Positions 1-10,477 of a DNA stretch of 64,000 nt are shown piece by piece (positions within the stretch are counted from its first letter, which is position 1; the number at the start of each line of letters is the position of its first letter). The position numbers were made by a program, and so were the translations under genes. The stretch lies in contig NC_080670.1 in the NCBI RefSeq assembly GCF_030247195.1, positions 95,081,416-95,145,415 of the forward strand, read 5' to 3'. A model generated the notes under the pieces. It was not told the DNA's origin. It made no database searches and worked only from the letters and a program-made list of their open reading frames with translations. The stretch comes from Topomyia yanbarensis (taxonomy: Eukaryota > Arthropoda > Insecta > Diptera > Culicidae).

Positions 1-1119
1 TTTTGTTCATTTGTTTATTTTGTGAAAAGTAAAATTATACAATGTAAAGGTTATGCATGCAACCAATCCGATCTAAAAATTCAGTTAAACTTTTTATCGG
101 GGCACCAACCCATACATATTTGTAAACAACGTTTTTCCCTGCTACGCTGTATACGAGAAGAGGTCATCGATCGAGAGTGGTTTCCGGGGGCACGGGGGAA
201 TAAAAACGGCTTCCCGCGTCGAAACCGAGATCAGTGAGTACAACCGAGTCCGAGAAGTGTCCCGCGGCAGCGAAATCCCTTCGCCATATTGGGATAGTGC
301 GTTTCACTCGTTTCCCTCAAATTTAAAGTGGGATCTAAAAGATCCGAGGCACGATCCGCCAGAACAACTACACGATCGTTAATTTCTGGCCGGATCAATC
401 GAGTGGGGTCGAAGTGTAGTGTTCCGCTGGCAAAGGACAGGGAAAAACGATTCACTGAAGAGAAGCGAGTGCTACTTGTGGTCAAAAGATGCCAATACAA
501 AAGACGTCTTGAAGACCTGTGCAAAATTTAGACTATAAACCTCACTCGATAGTGCAAAGTCGCTCGCGAAAGTTTGTGTGCACAGTATACCACTCCCGGA
601 CCATCGTTCGGAAACGCAGGTCACACGTTACACGGCCGAGTTGCCGTAGCATTTGGATATCGACCGACGGAAGTGCCCGGTCTGAAAACGGCACCCACTG
701 CTCCTGTCCCTGTTTGCCATCGCCGTCCCGGAAACCAATGGAAGCTGTATGTCGACCAACGTTCGCCCCGGCCGCAACGAAGTGAAGTGAATGTACTGTG
801 CGCAAGTATTTTGTTAAATATGTTAAATAAATGTAAGGTCTTGTCGTATTAAGCTGTTTTATATTAAGCTGTGATGTCTTTGAGGTCAAATTAGTTCACT
901 ATATTGTTTATTTTTGTAGTTATTTTGCCCAGAGACCACGTATTTAGGGTTGATAGTCCGCCCGTGTGAAATTCTCCAGGAGACCGCGGTAAAACGACCC
1001 AAATGCTCGTGTTTTAGTATACCGTTAAATAGAGTGAAATGTGCTAGTCCGTGTAGTTCGTAAAAAATGAATAAGTAACATCTTCACCAAGACAAATTCT
1101 AAGAAATCAATTTCAGGTA
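1..1119. other. Unassigned region, UTR- or LTR-like
   Basis: Roughly the first 890 bases are richer in GC than the following DNA. They hold only short overlapping frames on both strands, none with a recognisable domain. An AATAAA hexamer lies at 826-831 and a GTGAGT donor-like hexamer near 233. This could be a terminal or untranslated exon of a host gene, or a decayed LTR, but no family was recognised. 890-1119 is plain AT-rich sequence. Confidence 0.3.
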
Positions 1120-1873
1120 GGGTAAGATGGGCAAATCCGACCTAGTAAATGGTTTTGGCTCATGCTCATTTTACATAGGATGAAGTCGTTTTATATATCA
1201 AATTGAAGGCTAGACTTCTGGGCAACTTTCTGTATATAGCATTTTATTCGTACCTTGGTAAAATTTTAAAATGCAAGCGTTTTACGAAAAAAATCATTTT
1301 TGCTGTTTTAAAAAATGGTGGGGTAAACCCACCATTTAGTACAGAATCTGTGTTAGGTCCGTTAGTTTGTGGATATGCCTTATTAAGAACCTATACCTGA
1401 CGCAAATGATCACTGAATGACATTCCGAGATGAAAAAATACAATTTAGCTATGCATCCTCTTCCATTGAGTGCGGCATCTCACCCGCAATTTTGATGCGG
1501 CATCTCTCCCAATTGTAGGGCAGAGATGCCGCACGACGACATTTTCCTCTAAAATTATGGATGACCGTGCTCATGATCAGAATGCCTTCTAAAAGGTCCC
1601 AGCTATTCATCCGATACATGATTTACCAAAAAAAATCGAACAATTTAAAAAAACGAAATTTTAATGTAGTGCTGAAAAATTTTCGGCACTCCGTGATGCA
1701 ACTGAACGCACAAAATCATTAATAAAATTTTCATGAGTAATTAAAAAGGATTATTTTACATCTCTAGAGTTATAATTCTTCGAAAAACAAACTCACAATA
1801 TCATAGTACCGTATAAAAGTGACCCCATACACGAGATATAGAGAGTGACGCGGCATCTCTCCCGAAATTACCC
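1120..1873. mobile_element. Candidate TA-flanked element with short GGGTAA termini
   Basis: The segment starts GGGTAAGATGGG and ends AAATTACCC. It is flanked on both sides by TA (1118-1119 and 1874-1875), so it has a 6-bp terminal inversion (GGGTAA/TTACCC) and an apparent TA target duplication. Inside, the motif GCGGCATCTC recurs, including a 12-bp inverted pair GTGCGGCATCTC (1470-1481) and GAGATGCCGCAC (1523-1534). It encodes no transposase. The termini are short, so chance agreement cannot be excluded; a copy elsewhere would settle it. Confidence 0.4.
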
Positions 1874-2074
1874 TAAAGAAAAAAACTATGCTTGCACTAC
1901 TCGACCAAAACACAAAAATATAGCACCCACTTTTTTATTCATACCTGAATAGCGTTTACTATGTTCGGAAAAGTAAAGTCACATGCTCGAAAGTTGCTTG
2001 TAGTAAATGCTTTTTTTATTCATACCAATGCTACTTTACTACATACTAGCATATGCTAGTTTTTGAAGTAAACT

Positions 2075-2450
2075 CTTTTTACCTTTCTCCTATAGAAAGG
2101 TTATGCATTCACTGTGAACATCGCCAACCTAATCCCGGCCCGGAGGGCCGTCTGTCATATACCATTCGACTCAGTTCGTCGCATTCGGCAAATGTCTGTG
2201 TGTGTGCGTATGTATGTGTGTGTATGTATGTATGTATGTATGTATGTATGTATGTATGTATGTGAATGTGACCAAAAATATGCACATCGGTTACTCGGAG
2301 ATGGCTGAACCGATTTCATCAAATTTAGTCTCAAATGAAAGGTACAACGTTCCCATAGGCTGCTATTGAATACCATTATATTCCATGTTCTGGTTCCGGA
2401 GTTACGGGTTTAAGAGTACGGACACACAGCAAAGATTGGAGTGTGCATCT
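2075..2450 (+). repeat. Dispersed repeat R, plus-strand copy
   Basis: Begins near CCTTTCTCCTATAGAAAGG and continues through a GGCCCGGAGGGCC palindrome, a TCGTCGCATTCGGCAAATG stretch, a (TG/TGTA)n core, and a body with the phrases GAGATGGCTGAACCGATTTC, CAAATGAAAGGTACAACG and CATAGGCTGCTATTGAAT. The same phrases recur at 5892-6390 (minus), 8600-8830 (minus), 60309-60560 (plus) and 63115-64000 (plus). It has no coding capacity. I associate it with mosquito genomes, but could not check a repeat library. Its tetranucleotide core matters because R1 elements in this window sit in the same kind of tract. Confidence 0.75.
2221..2262 (+). repeat. (TGTA)n microsatellite inside repeat R
   Basis: About ten perfect tandem TGTA units between the TG-rich left part of repeat R and its TGTGAATGTGACC continuation. 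It is the small, unexpanded counterpart of the arrays at 39481-40189 and 59384-60308. Confidence 0.95.
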
Positions 2451-5400
2451 TCGTCGTGAGCGGTTGGCTCTCGTAGAGCTCCCTTCGAGTCGGTTAATTT
2501 TCATCATTTTCGGCACAGTTTACTGCCTCCCGATTATCTAAAATGTGAATAACAGTGCAATTTAACGATTATACAAAGTGAAGTGGCTTATAAAAGCATT
2601 TTTCGGCATATTTTCGACTGACGCGAATGGTGACAGTTTGTGAAAATCGAATTCCGGCGAATGAAAAAAAAAAAATCTTTTCCTCGCATTACGGGCCGTC
2701 GATTCCCGATGCAAGGCCAATAAAAGTGCACAGAAAACATCTAGAAACACAGTGTACATTCTAAAAATAGTGAAAAAGGTTTTTTTAGAGAAAAAATTCA
2801 ATCCAAAAAGTGAAAAAATACGGCAATAAGAAAAATTGGCATATTCAAATAATTGGCGTTTCCCCAGCGACTACCAGGTGTCGCCCCAAAATTCTTTGCC
2901 CGAAAAATAGGTGGCAAACCAGCCGGGCGGTGCTCAGCTAATTTCGTACGCGTTCCTTGTCACCTATTTTTGATTGGGTGTTTCATCGGCGGTCCTATCT
3001 TTGAAAATGAGCCGCCTTGGATATTCAACTCTTTTTTTTATGCTTTCTTATTTTACTGCAAATGAGTAGAGGTTTTGATTCTTTTATATTCGGTATTGCA
3101 GATATTTTGTCGCATGTAAATTTTGGGTGTTCACTGGTGTGAAGGCACTGTAAGGGAACACGTATCTGCCGGTCGGCCAACTTTGCTTTGGACTGAGCAA
3201 ACTAATTTCTATGTTTGTTTAGGGTTTGTTTTACCAACGGGGGAACTGTTCCACAGAGCATTCAATGTGCTTAGGGAAAACACATGGTCTTATTTGAGTG
3301 GAACGATGACTTCAATCATGTATGAGGTTTGAGAATTCACAATAGGGATCTTTAATTTGGAAAAATTGTGCCAGTTTTTCATATGTATTGGTAGCGGGTG
3401 TCCTTACGAGTACACTCATATCATTCTTAAACCTTAATTATTCTTTTATGATTTTTAAATTTAAAAAAACCAAATTAAACTCAACCAGCAAACTGACAGT
3501 TGTCCTACTAAATGACGTATCTGCAAATATCTCGTTCGCCTCATTGTTAACCGGGACAGCACCCCACACAGCATGATCTGGTACTTTGTCAATCCGCTAG
3601 CAACCTGTCATCCCAAGTTTCATCTGCAAACTATGGTAGATCTGATAAGGCAACCTATAGGGTCGCGCAAGTCGCATGGGTTTGGATGTGTTATTGTCCT
3701 AAAAGGAAACAAACTAAAAAATGTTTTTTTCAATAGTTTCGTGCCAAAAAATTGAAAAAGGACTGAGATATTAACTCACGGTACTAATCTGCATCAGTAT
3801 ATGCCTTAACCCGCACACCCCTAAAGATCCCTATTGGGTCATTCAGCTATATATAGTTTTCCGTTCCATTCGATAAACTTTAGGTCCAACATACATAATA
3901 TAACAATATTTCACAAAAAAATTCGTTTTAATACGTAAAAACGATTTTTTTGTTTTTTAAAATAAATCTTATGTAAACTTGGCAACCATACATAGGAAAA
4001 CTGCGGTTGTTTACATCTGGCCTATCAAGACAGCACCCAAAATGAAAAAAACTATATGCATTGGATGGTGTTTATGTCAAATAAAAATAACTCTGCGAGA
4101 AAACCGGGAAAACATGTATTCATTTTTTTTCTGACAGGGCATCATTTGTCGTGAAATTCGATATGTCAAATGCTTCTAATAGTGTCAACATATTGCTTTA
4201 TTTCAAATTTAAATTTTATTTTTATTTTTATTATTTTTGCTGAGTTGGAAAAAACATTGTGGCAATCACGAAAATCTGCTTTATCGCTGTATGTAATAAA
4301 AACGCTTTTAATCCACCTAACAGTGTGATGAGACATTTCTTATAACTCTTATCACTCTCTTCGGATATTATATCGTTTGAGAACATTTAGAACTTGATGC
4401 TTCGCGATGTTTTTGATAACACATACTACATGGGATAGTGGCAGGACTCAGAGAATCGCTCAAATCAGCATAGGACAACATCAGTGCTAGAAATCTCAAA
4501 CCAAATCAATGGGAAAGCCAAAAAATGGCCAATAAAATAGACATACAAACGAATTATTGCTAATGCTCTGTTAATAAAATATCTAAATTCCTCAATAAAT
4601 GCATTGTGGTGGGAAAACTGAATTTTCCTAAAGGGGTTATGTATATTGTACTGAGCCAAAAAAATCGATTTTTTTAATCGATTTGAAGTTTATACTTTAC
4701 TCAAATTTACAACGCGACTGAGAACTAAGAAATCAACGCTTTTTCTTGAAAAAAGCGATAGTAGCAGTGATACCATTCAAAGAAAATCAACAGTGAATAT
4801 TTCCAGACTTGGTTTTATTTCCTATTTAAGAACTATTGTGTTTTTTACATCCTAGATTGCATGATTCAGTGATCGAAACCCAAAACTTCATAAAGTATTT
4901 GAAATTATTAAATTAAAATTTGTGTTTGCTATTGAAATTGACAAAATAATAGTATATATAGAATATAGTCCCTTTGGCGTTGGTTAATTTTTCGGTCCCA
5001 CCTATCAGCATTGAAGTATCGCCCTTACGTTTTTTTACAATACCAATTTTACAATTTGTGGGAGTTTGGTGAAAATCGATCTTACTGTCCAAACGGCATA
5101 ATTCCGAAACCGTAATTTTTGAAGTTTTAAAATTATGCAGAATTAATTTTTCAGACAATAGTAACAGAGTTCGTGTCTTTAGCAAATTTGTTGAGACTTT
5201 ATCGTAGTCATGAATATTAACCTGCGAAAATTCACCATAAATACTTCTTGGACGATATACCGTCAAAATTACTTTATCAAATGATGCGCTGTTTGTTTGT
5301 AAAACTCATCTTAGATACTAAACCTCCGAAATTGGCGGTTTCAAAATGATGCTATCTTGACCTTAAATTATTGTTTTGGAACATTTAACCTATACATATA

Positions 5401-5577
5401 ATTGGTCATACAACAAAAATCAAATTCTCATCAAAATCGACCAGGACCTGCTTGAGTCGAATGGAAATCGTCATTTTTCATAAATTTCTCTCTACATTCG
5501 GAAAGTGTTATCCTCGTTATTAATCATATTACGTTTTCGTCTCAACTCGACGCATTCCCAAAATAAAAACCTATCAT
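2451..5577. other. AT-rich non-coding stretch, nothing recognised
   Basis: No open frame exceeds about 120 codons and none has a recognisable domain. 2451-2850 has a mixed-composition segment with several AGTGAAAA stretches, as in insect 5' untranslated exons, but without a supported gene. 2853-3065 holds an unremarkable 70-codon frame. The rest is AT-rich with homopolymers and no TIRs or tandem arrays that I could see. Confidence 0.6.
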
Positions 5578-5890
5578 GATCCACCTAGTGGTGCAATTGG
5601 GCTTTTCTCATTTGTCCAGACTACGATTCAATGGCTGGTTATGTTCAATACGATGGTGGAAATGAATATTACATGTTCAGTACGATTTGCACATACGTAC
5701 AATGGATCGACAGCCACGATCTTGAGATACTATGTGATACTGAAACATCGCTTGACCGCCGCTGGTTTCAAGCGATGTTTCAGTATCACATAGTAAGATC
5801 CGGGAGGTCCGGGTCCTGCCGAAAATTTTCAACTTGTTAAGAAATTTTGAACTAGTTTTAATTTTAAAACAGCAACCCCTCACTGCATAC
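5578..5890 (-). repeat. Dispersed repeat S, minus copy with fold-back
   Basis: Reads as the diverged reverse complement of 60840-61035. Shared phrases include CCACCTAGTGGTGCAATT, CTACGATTCAATGGCTGG, GGTGGAAATG and CACATACGTACAATG. After the CTTGAG motif this copy departs from its relative and forms a perfect palindrome (5728-5795), then rejoins the shared sequence at CCGAAAATTTTCAAC. It has no coding capacity. Confidence 0.7.
5728..5795. repeat. Perfect 28-bp inverted repeat, 12-nt loop
   Basis: Arms 5728-5755 and 5768-5795 are perfect reverse complements around a 12-nt loop (5756-5767, CCGCCGCTGGTT). Six further outer bases (GATCTT at 5718-5723 and AAGATC at 5795-5800) could pair across a bulge. 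A transcript of either strand would fold into a miRNA-precursor-sized hairpin. The related repeat at 60840-61035 has the arm once and the loop bases in inverted order, so a local inverted duplication is the simplest origin. Confidence 0.9.
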
Positions 5891-5891
5891 T

Positions 5892-6390
5892 CCCTCCGGG
5901 CCGGTATGATTGACGATTTTTAGAGTGATTGCATAATTTTGCTATATGAAAGTCCAAAAAAATCAATTTTTTTCAAACATTATTTTTCGAGTTTATATAA
6001 AATCTCAATGGTTCATGCATTATAAAGTCATTTGGCATTAAAAATACAAATTTGATTTTGAAAATTTTTCATTTCAGTTTATATGGGAATTTGCTGTGTG
6101 ATTGCACTCTTCAACTCCTAACTCCGGAACCGGAAGTCCAATCAATAAAAAAAATCAATTGCAGCCGATGGGAAGGTTGTACCTTTCATTTGAGACTAAC
6201 TTTGTGCAAATCGATCCAGCCATCTCTGATTAACAGAGGTCATATTTTTTTCCACATACACACATGCATACATACACACATATACATTTTCCTATCTCAA
6301 CGAACTGAGTCGATTAGCATATGACACTCGGCCCTCCCGGTCGGGATTAGATTGACGAATTTTAGAGTGAATGAGAAAGGCAAAAACATT
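5892..6390 (-). repeat. Dispersed repeat R, minus-strand copies
   Basis: A fragment at 5892-5960 has the CCTCCGGGCC and TGATTGACGATTTTTAGAG end. A longer copy at about 6085-6385 contains ACTCCGGAACCGGAAGTCC, ACCTTTCATTTGAGAC, CCAGCCATCTCTG, a CA-rich core near 6258-6285, and CTCGGCCCTCCCGG. These are reverse complements of phrases in the plus copies. It is non-coding. Confidence 0.7.
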
Positions 6391-6834
6391 TTTAGCAAAT
6401 GTTTCATAGACATTAAATCAATTTTAACTTCGGTTTCTATTAAATAAAGACCCTCATTACAGTTCATCTCTACAAAAGCGAGCTCAATTTGAAAAGAAAT
6501 CTGAGGATTATGATTGATTACAGAACTCTGGAATTTTCTATTGGAATGTTTTCAGGCAGGAATTTGATATTGATGCTATTAGGCAACTGTGAAATCAAGA
6601 CCAATAGATCAATTACATAACAGGACCCCATTCCGACAATTTATCAAAAGTCCTCATGATGTTTACAACAACAGGTTATCAATGTACGGATCAGATAATT
6701 GTTATTGTAATATTGAATTAAATCAGTCTGCATCAATAAATTTTCAATTGCAATCCAATATATTTTTTGGGTGTGGTAGGGAGGGAAGTTGTTAAACCCC
6801 AAAACCTTCTCTTGGCTACGCCGTTGCTTGGAGT
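6391..6834. other. AT-rich spacer, nothing recognised
   Basis: Short frames only (the longest is about 70 codons, on either strand), with no motif, TIR or tandem structure seen. It ends at the TA target duplication of the next element. Confidence 0.5.
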
Positions 6835-6836
6835 TA

Positions 6837-7769
6837 CCGTAAACCGGGGTGACATTGATCACTTTTCGAAGTAATCATTGCATATTTTTAGACGCAACAC
6901 ATTTTTTTCAGGTTAAATATTTTTAAAACATGTACTGATATAAGGAGAACAAGATTGGATGGTTTTACCTAAAATTGTCCGCTTACAGCTATTTTTCCAA
7001 AAATGATTTCAAGTTGATGTCCGTTTTCGTATTCTGGGGTGACTTTGATAACCTGCATGTTCACCCACATTATGTTATTGATGTCAATGTTTTTCATTCA
7101 AATGTTTGTTTAAACTAATTCTGGAAAGATACTCATTGTTAAATAGATGTTAATTGGTATTATACAAAGTATTTCAATGTACTGTAAAATTCGAGTAGCC
7201 AAAATTCGTATAATTTGTGTACAACTAGAATAAAAGATTCTGAAAACCTTTAAAACTGCTAAAATTGTTTTATTTCAGTGCTTTATCAATGTACAAAATG
7301 TTTCATCCATTTTAACACGTTGGAATATTGAACAATAAAAAAAAGTTGCGAGTTTTAGCTTAAAATAGTTTGAAATAATTGCCAACTAGTTTCACAAAAA
7401 ATTGTATTTAAAATAAACAAACTCTTTAAAGTAAATTTGGTCCATCCCACTCTAAAGGAAAATAAATTCTCGTTTGTAATTTATTACTCTTGCTCAAATC
7501 TGAGATTTATTTGTTTTATAAAAAATAGACACTTTATGAAGCTTCATAAAAATAAGGTAAAGGCAAATTTCGGTTTTTTGTAGTTTTTGTACCCAAAAAT
7601 CGAACAAAATACTCAAAAAGTATAACAAACCAGTATTTCATAAGTTTAGAGTAAAAATCATTTCAAACTAAAATGATTCGGTAGACTATTCTGGTTTAAT
7701 ATGCGATCTACGAAAAAAGTTTCGAGTGATCAAAGTCATCCCGATGATCAAAGTCACCCCGGTTTACGG
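6837..7769. mobile_element. Non-autonomous TIR element with TA duplication (copy A)
   Basis: 933 bp bounded by CCGTAAACCGGGGTGACATT and its complement AAAGTCACCCCGGTTTACGG, with TA on both sides (6835-6836, 7770-7771). The interior is AT-rich and has no transposase frame, so it is a MITE-like or long non-autonomous element. A second copy in the opposite orientation lies at 22030-22891, where an unoccupied homologous site confirms the TA duplication and the terminus. TA duplication fits the IS630/Tc1/mariner superfamily, but the superfamily is inferred from that alone. Confidence 0.85.
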
Positions 7770-7771
7770 TA

Positions 7772-8600
7772 TTTACTTCACTTTCATTTTCCGATGTTTC
7801 CGATCGATCCGTTGGTTATAAGTTAGAAAAATTGCAGTCAGAAGGTTCGTACAAATGAACATTTTTGCACTGATAAGGTATCAAGTTCCTTCCAGACAAC
7901 TTGGAAGTGTTCGGTGATTATTTCTAGCGGTTGTAGATGTAGGTGACATACAAAATTCTTTTTATCGTAATAATGTTTGGCTTATTTCAATGGATTATTA
8001 CTATGTTGAACAATAAATGGGCGACAAAAGGTAATCCACAAACAACAAGCCATAACTTTTAAAGTATTCAAAATAGATATTTTATGTCTTTAGTAAAGTT
8101 ATTCGCAAAAGTAAGAGCTACAAATTTGCTGAAGGCATCATTTCGATATAATCACTTCCAAGAAAATTTGTGAAAATATCTCACTCATAGGGGGATTAAT
8201 CAGTAAAAGCACAATACCAAAAGAAAGGGTGTATTGCCTCCATTATATTCCCCGAAGATACTATTGACCTAAAATAAGCCGTTTTGGCGTTAATAATAGA
8301 TTACATGTTTTTGGTCATATTTCTGGCAATGGGAAATGATAAAAATCTTTCGTCTGCATTCAATGTTAAATATCTCTTTTGATAATAGTCCGATTTCAAC
8401 AATCTAGTTTGAAGGGTATTCGTTAAAGCTGTCTAAAAACATATAAAGTGTTAATCTATGTTGTCAATTTCGGCAGATAATTTTAAAAAAACTGCAAAAA
8501 ACGCCATTTTTTGCACATTCAAACATTCATATCTTGGAAACTAAACATCAGAATCAAAAACAAATTAATAGCGTTCATACTGTTTTATAGTTCTTTCATT
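7772..8600. other. AT-rich stretch, possibly diverged repeat body
   Basis: No coding frame. Phrases such as CATATCTTGGAAACTAAACATC resemble text near 61500-61740, so this may be the extended body of an old repeat that runs into the R copy at 8600-8830. I could not define ends. Confidence 0.35.
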
Positions 8601-8830
8601 TAAAATAGGTTTGGATACGATCGGTTCAGCCATTGCTGAGAAACACGAATGAGAATTTGTCCGTTACATACACGCACACACACACACACACAGATACACA
8701 CACACAGACATTGTCCCAAATCGTCGAGCTGAGTCGATTGGTATATAAGACTCGGCCCTCCGGGCCTCGGAAAAAATCTTGAAAGTTTGAGCGAATTCTA
8801 TACATTTCTTTTATAAGAAATGTTAAAAAG
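8600..8830 (-). repeat. Dispersed repeat R, minus-strand copy with (CA)n
   Basis: Contains GATCGGTTCAGCCATTGCTG, a CA-rich tract at 8669-8709, TCGAGCTGAGTCGATTGG and CTCGGCCCTCCGGGCC. These are complements of the plus-strand R copies. Here the core is CA rather than a TACA tetranucleotide repeat. Confidence 0.7.
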
Positions 8831-9851
8831 ATTTTTTTTTTTGTAATTTAATGACCAAATTTGCGAGAGGGATCGGGGACCGGTTGGCAATTACCTTCAG
8901 TTATGTCAGCACGAAGTGTGTTTTTCTGTAATGTTCATTGGTTAGCTTTTAATTCTATCTCATGTCCCCACGCGAGTCTAGGTCTATTGATGACATTGGT
9001 CCTTAGACCGGCGACGACAGTGTGCTGTCGGCCTTCTGCCGATAGTGGCAGAATGAGAGGGTGCGAACGGATCTAGCCGAGATGATAATACCGTAAAAAT
9101 GAATAGTTGTTCGGAGGTCGGTTCCAATGGGACTTTGATTTGACTGGTATCCATGATCGCGGGTCATTACGTACTGAAAATTCGCCGAGTCTGTTTTAAT
9201 GAATCTAATTTCAAGTTCCGTTATTGGTAACAAGCCCGTGCAACAGGTTAACGATCCTCTGTATTTACCTTCAATGTTCGATATAGTCGTTCGTATACGT
9301 GTATTTCACAAACAATCCGATATGAAAAATGGGAAATACTTTCGTTGATTTATAACATCTCGAGCTATCATAACTCTTTGTCTGTATAACGTGTTATCAC
9401 TCGGTAGTTTGCAACCCAAAAATATATCGTACAGAAGGAATAGCGAAATTAGTCTAAATAATGTCGCAATAAATAGTGATCTGGCCCATTACACAGATAA
9501 GCTTTTGCTTTTCTAGGCAATACTCCCACGATCGGCTGTGTGGAGTTGAAATTGCTGTGTGGAGTTGAAATTGCTGTGTGGAGTTGAAAACAGGATACTC
9601 TCGGTATCCGGCTACCCAGAGTTTAAAAAGAACCAAAAACTAAACAAGATCCTCTTTTTCGAGCGATTGTGTTCTCGAAAACTAACTAAACTACTACGTA
9701 ATAAACTATGCTTTACAGGTCGCATTGCTTGCTATGAGCAAATCCTAGACCCTATTCCCTTCCAAACCACCAACTCCGCGACACCTATGGAAGAGTCTGA
9801 TGAACCTTCAGTATAGGATTCCTAATTTTATTCAAACGATCGCCGGGTAAA
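8831..9851. other. Unassigned spacer left of the R1 train
   Basis: No recognised gene. It holds a short tandem repeat at about 9539-9590 and frames under 90 codons. The boundary with the first R1 sequence (9852) has no poly-T or target duplication, so the 3' end of copy 1 is probably lost by deletion. Confidence 0.45.
9539..9590 (+). repeat. Short tandem repeat, 19-bp unit
   Basis: Nearly three copies of TGTGTGGAGTTGAAATTGC follow one another. It may be a local slippage product; no function is implied. Confidence 0.85.
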
Positions 9852-10290
9852 ATGTGCTCACCATTTTCATTCCTTGCTAGGCTTACTTTTGTGCTAGCCT
9901 CTAACATACCATGTGAGGCTGACTTGGACGTTCACCCTATCACCTGGTTCACTCTCGATCGTACCACTCTATTATACCCCTGTCGCTTCCCCTGGCATCC
10001 CATGTGGGACATTTTTCTTAGGCCCCACTTCTGACATACCATGCGAGGCTTACTTGGGTGCTCACCGTTTTCATACTTTGTGAGGCTGACTTTTGTGCTC
10101 ACCTCCACCATACCATGTGAGGCTGACTTTTGTGCTCACCCTTAACATACCGTGTGAGATTGACTTGAATGCTCACCCTTTCACTCCTCTGCCACGCCAC
10201 GAGCTAAGTCCCAACATACTACGCTACGACCCTCCCATCTTGGCATGAGGCAGTCCACATATACGCCTGTACACTCGCTCTTCTGCCTTG
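9852..10290 (-). repeat. Family A 3' UTR degenerate tandem repeats (copy 1)
   Basis: Imperfect reiteration of the phrases CATACCATGTGAGGCTGACTT and TTTGTGCTCACC, roughly every 30-60 bp. It matches the repeats at 12780-13030 in copy 2. Confidence 0.7.
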
Positions 10291-10477
10291 CTTCGGGGTG
10301 GCTGGGTTTACCCCTTACGCGGTTGCCAGTCGCTGCGCCAAACCTCCCTCAGCATGGACAGACCATTCACGCACTTTTTTGCGCTCGGTCTTTTTCGCTC
10401 CAACTAACCAATCACTAGTTAGTCGTGCCCGTCGTCTGTTGCTCGGTGCGCCAAGTTACCTGTTGCCTACATGCAAT

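Noticed and set aside
542..889. 115-codon minus-strand ORF near the left edge
   Set aside because: Overlaps other frames on both strands, with no motif or codon bias evidence.
4913..5266. 117-codon minus-strand ORF
   Set aside because: AT-rich with low-complexity residues, no domain, no splice context.
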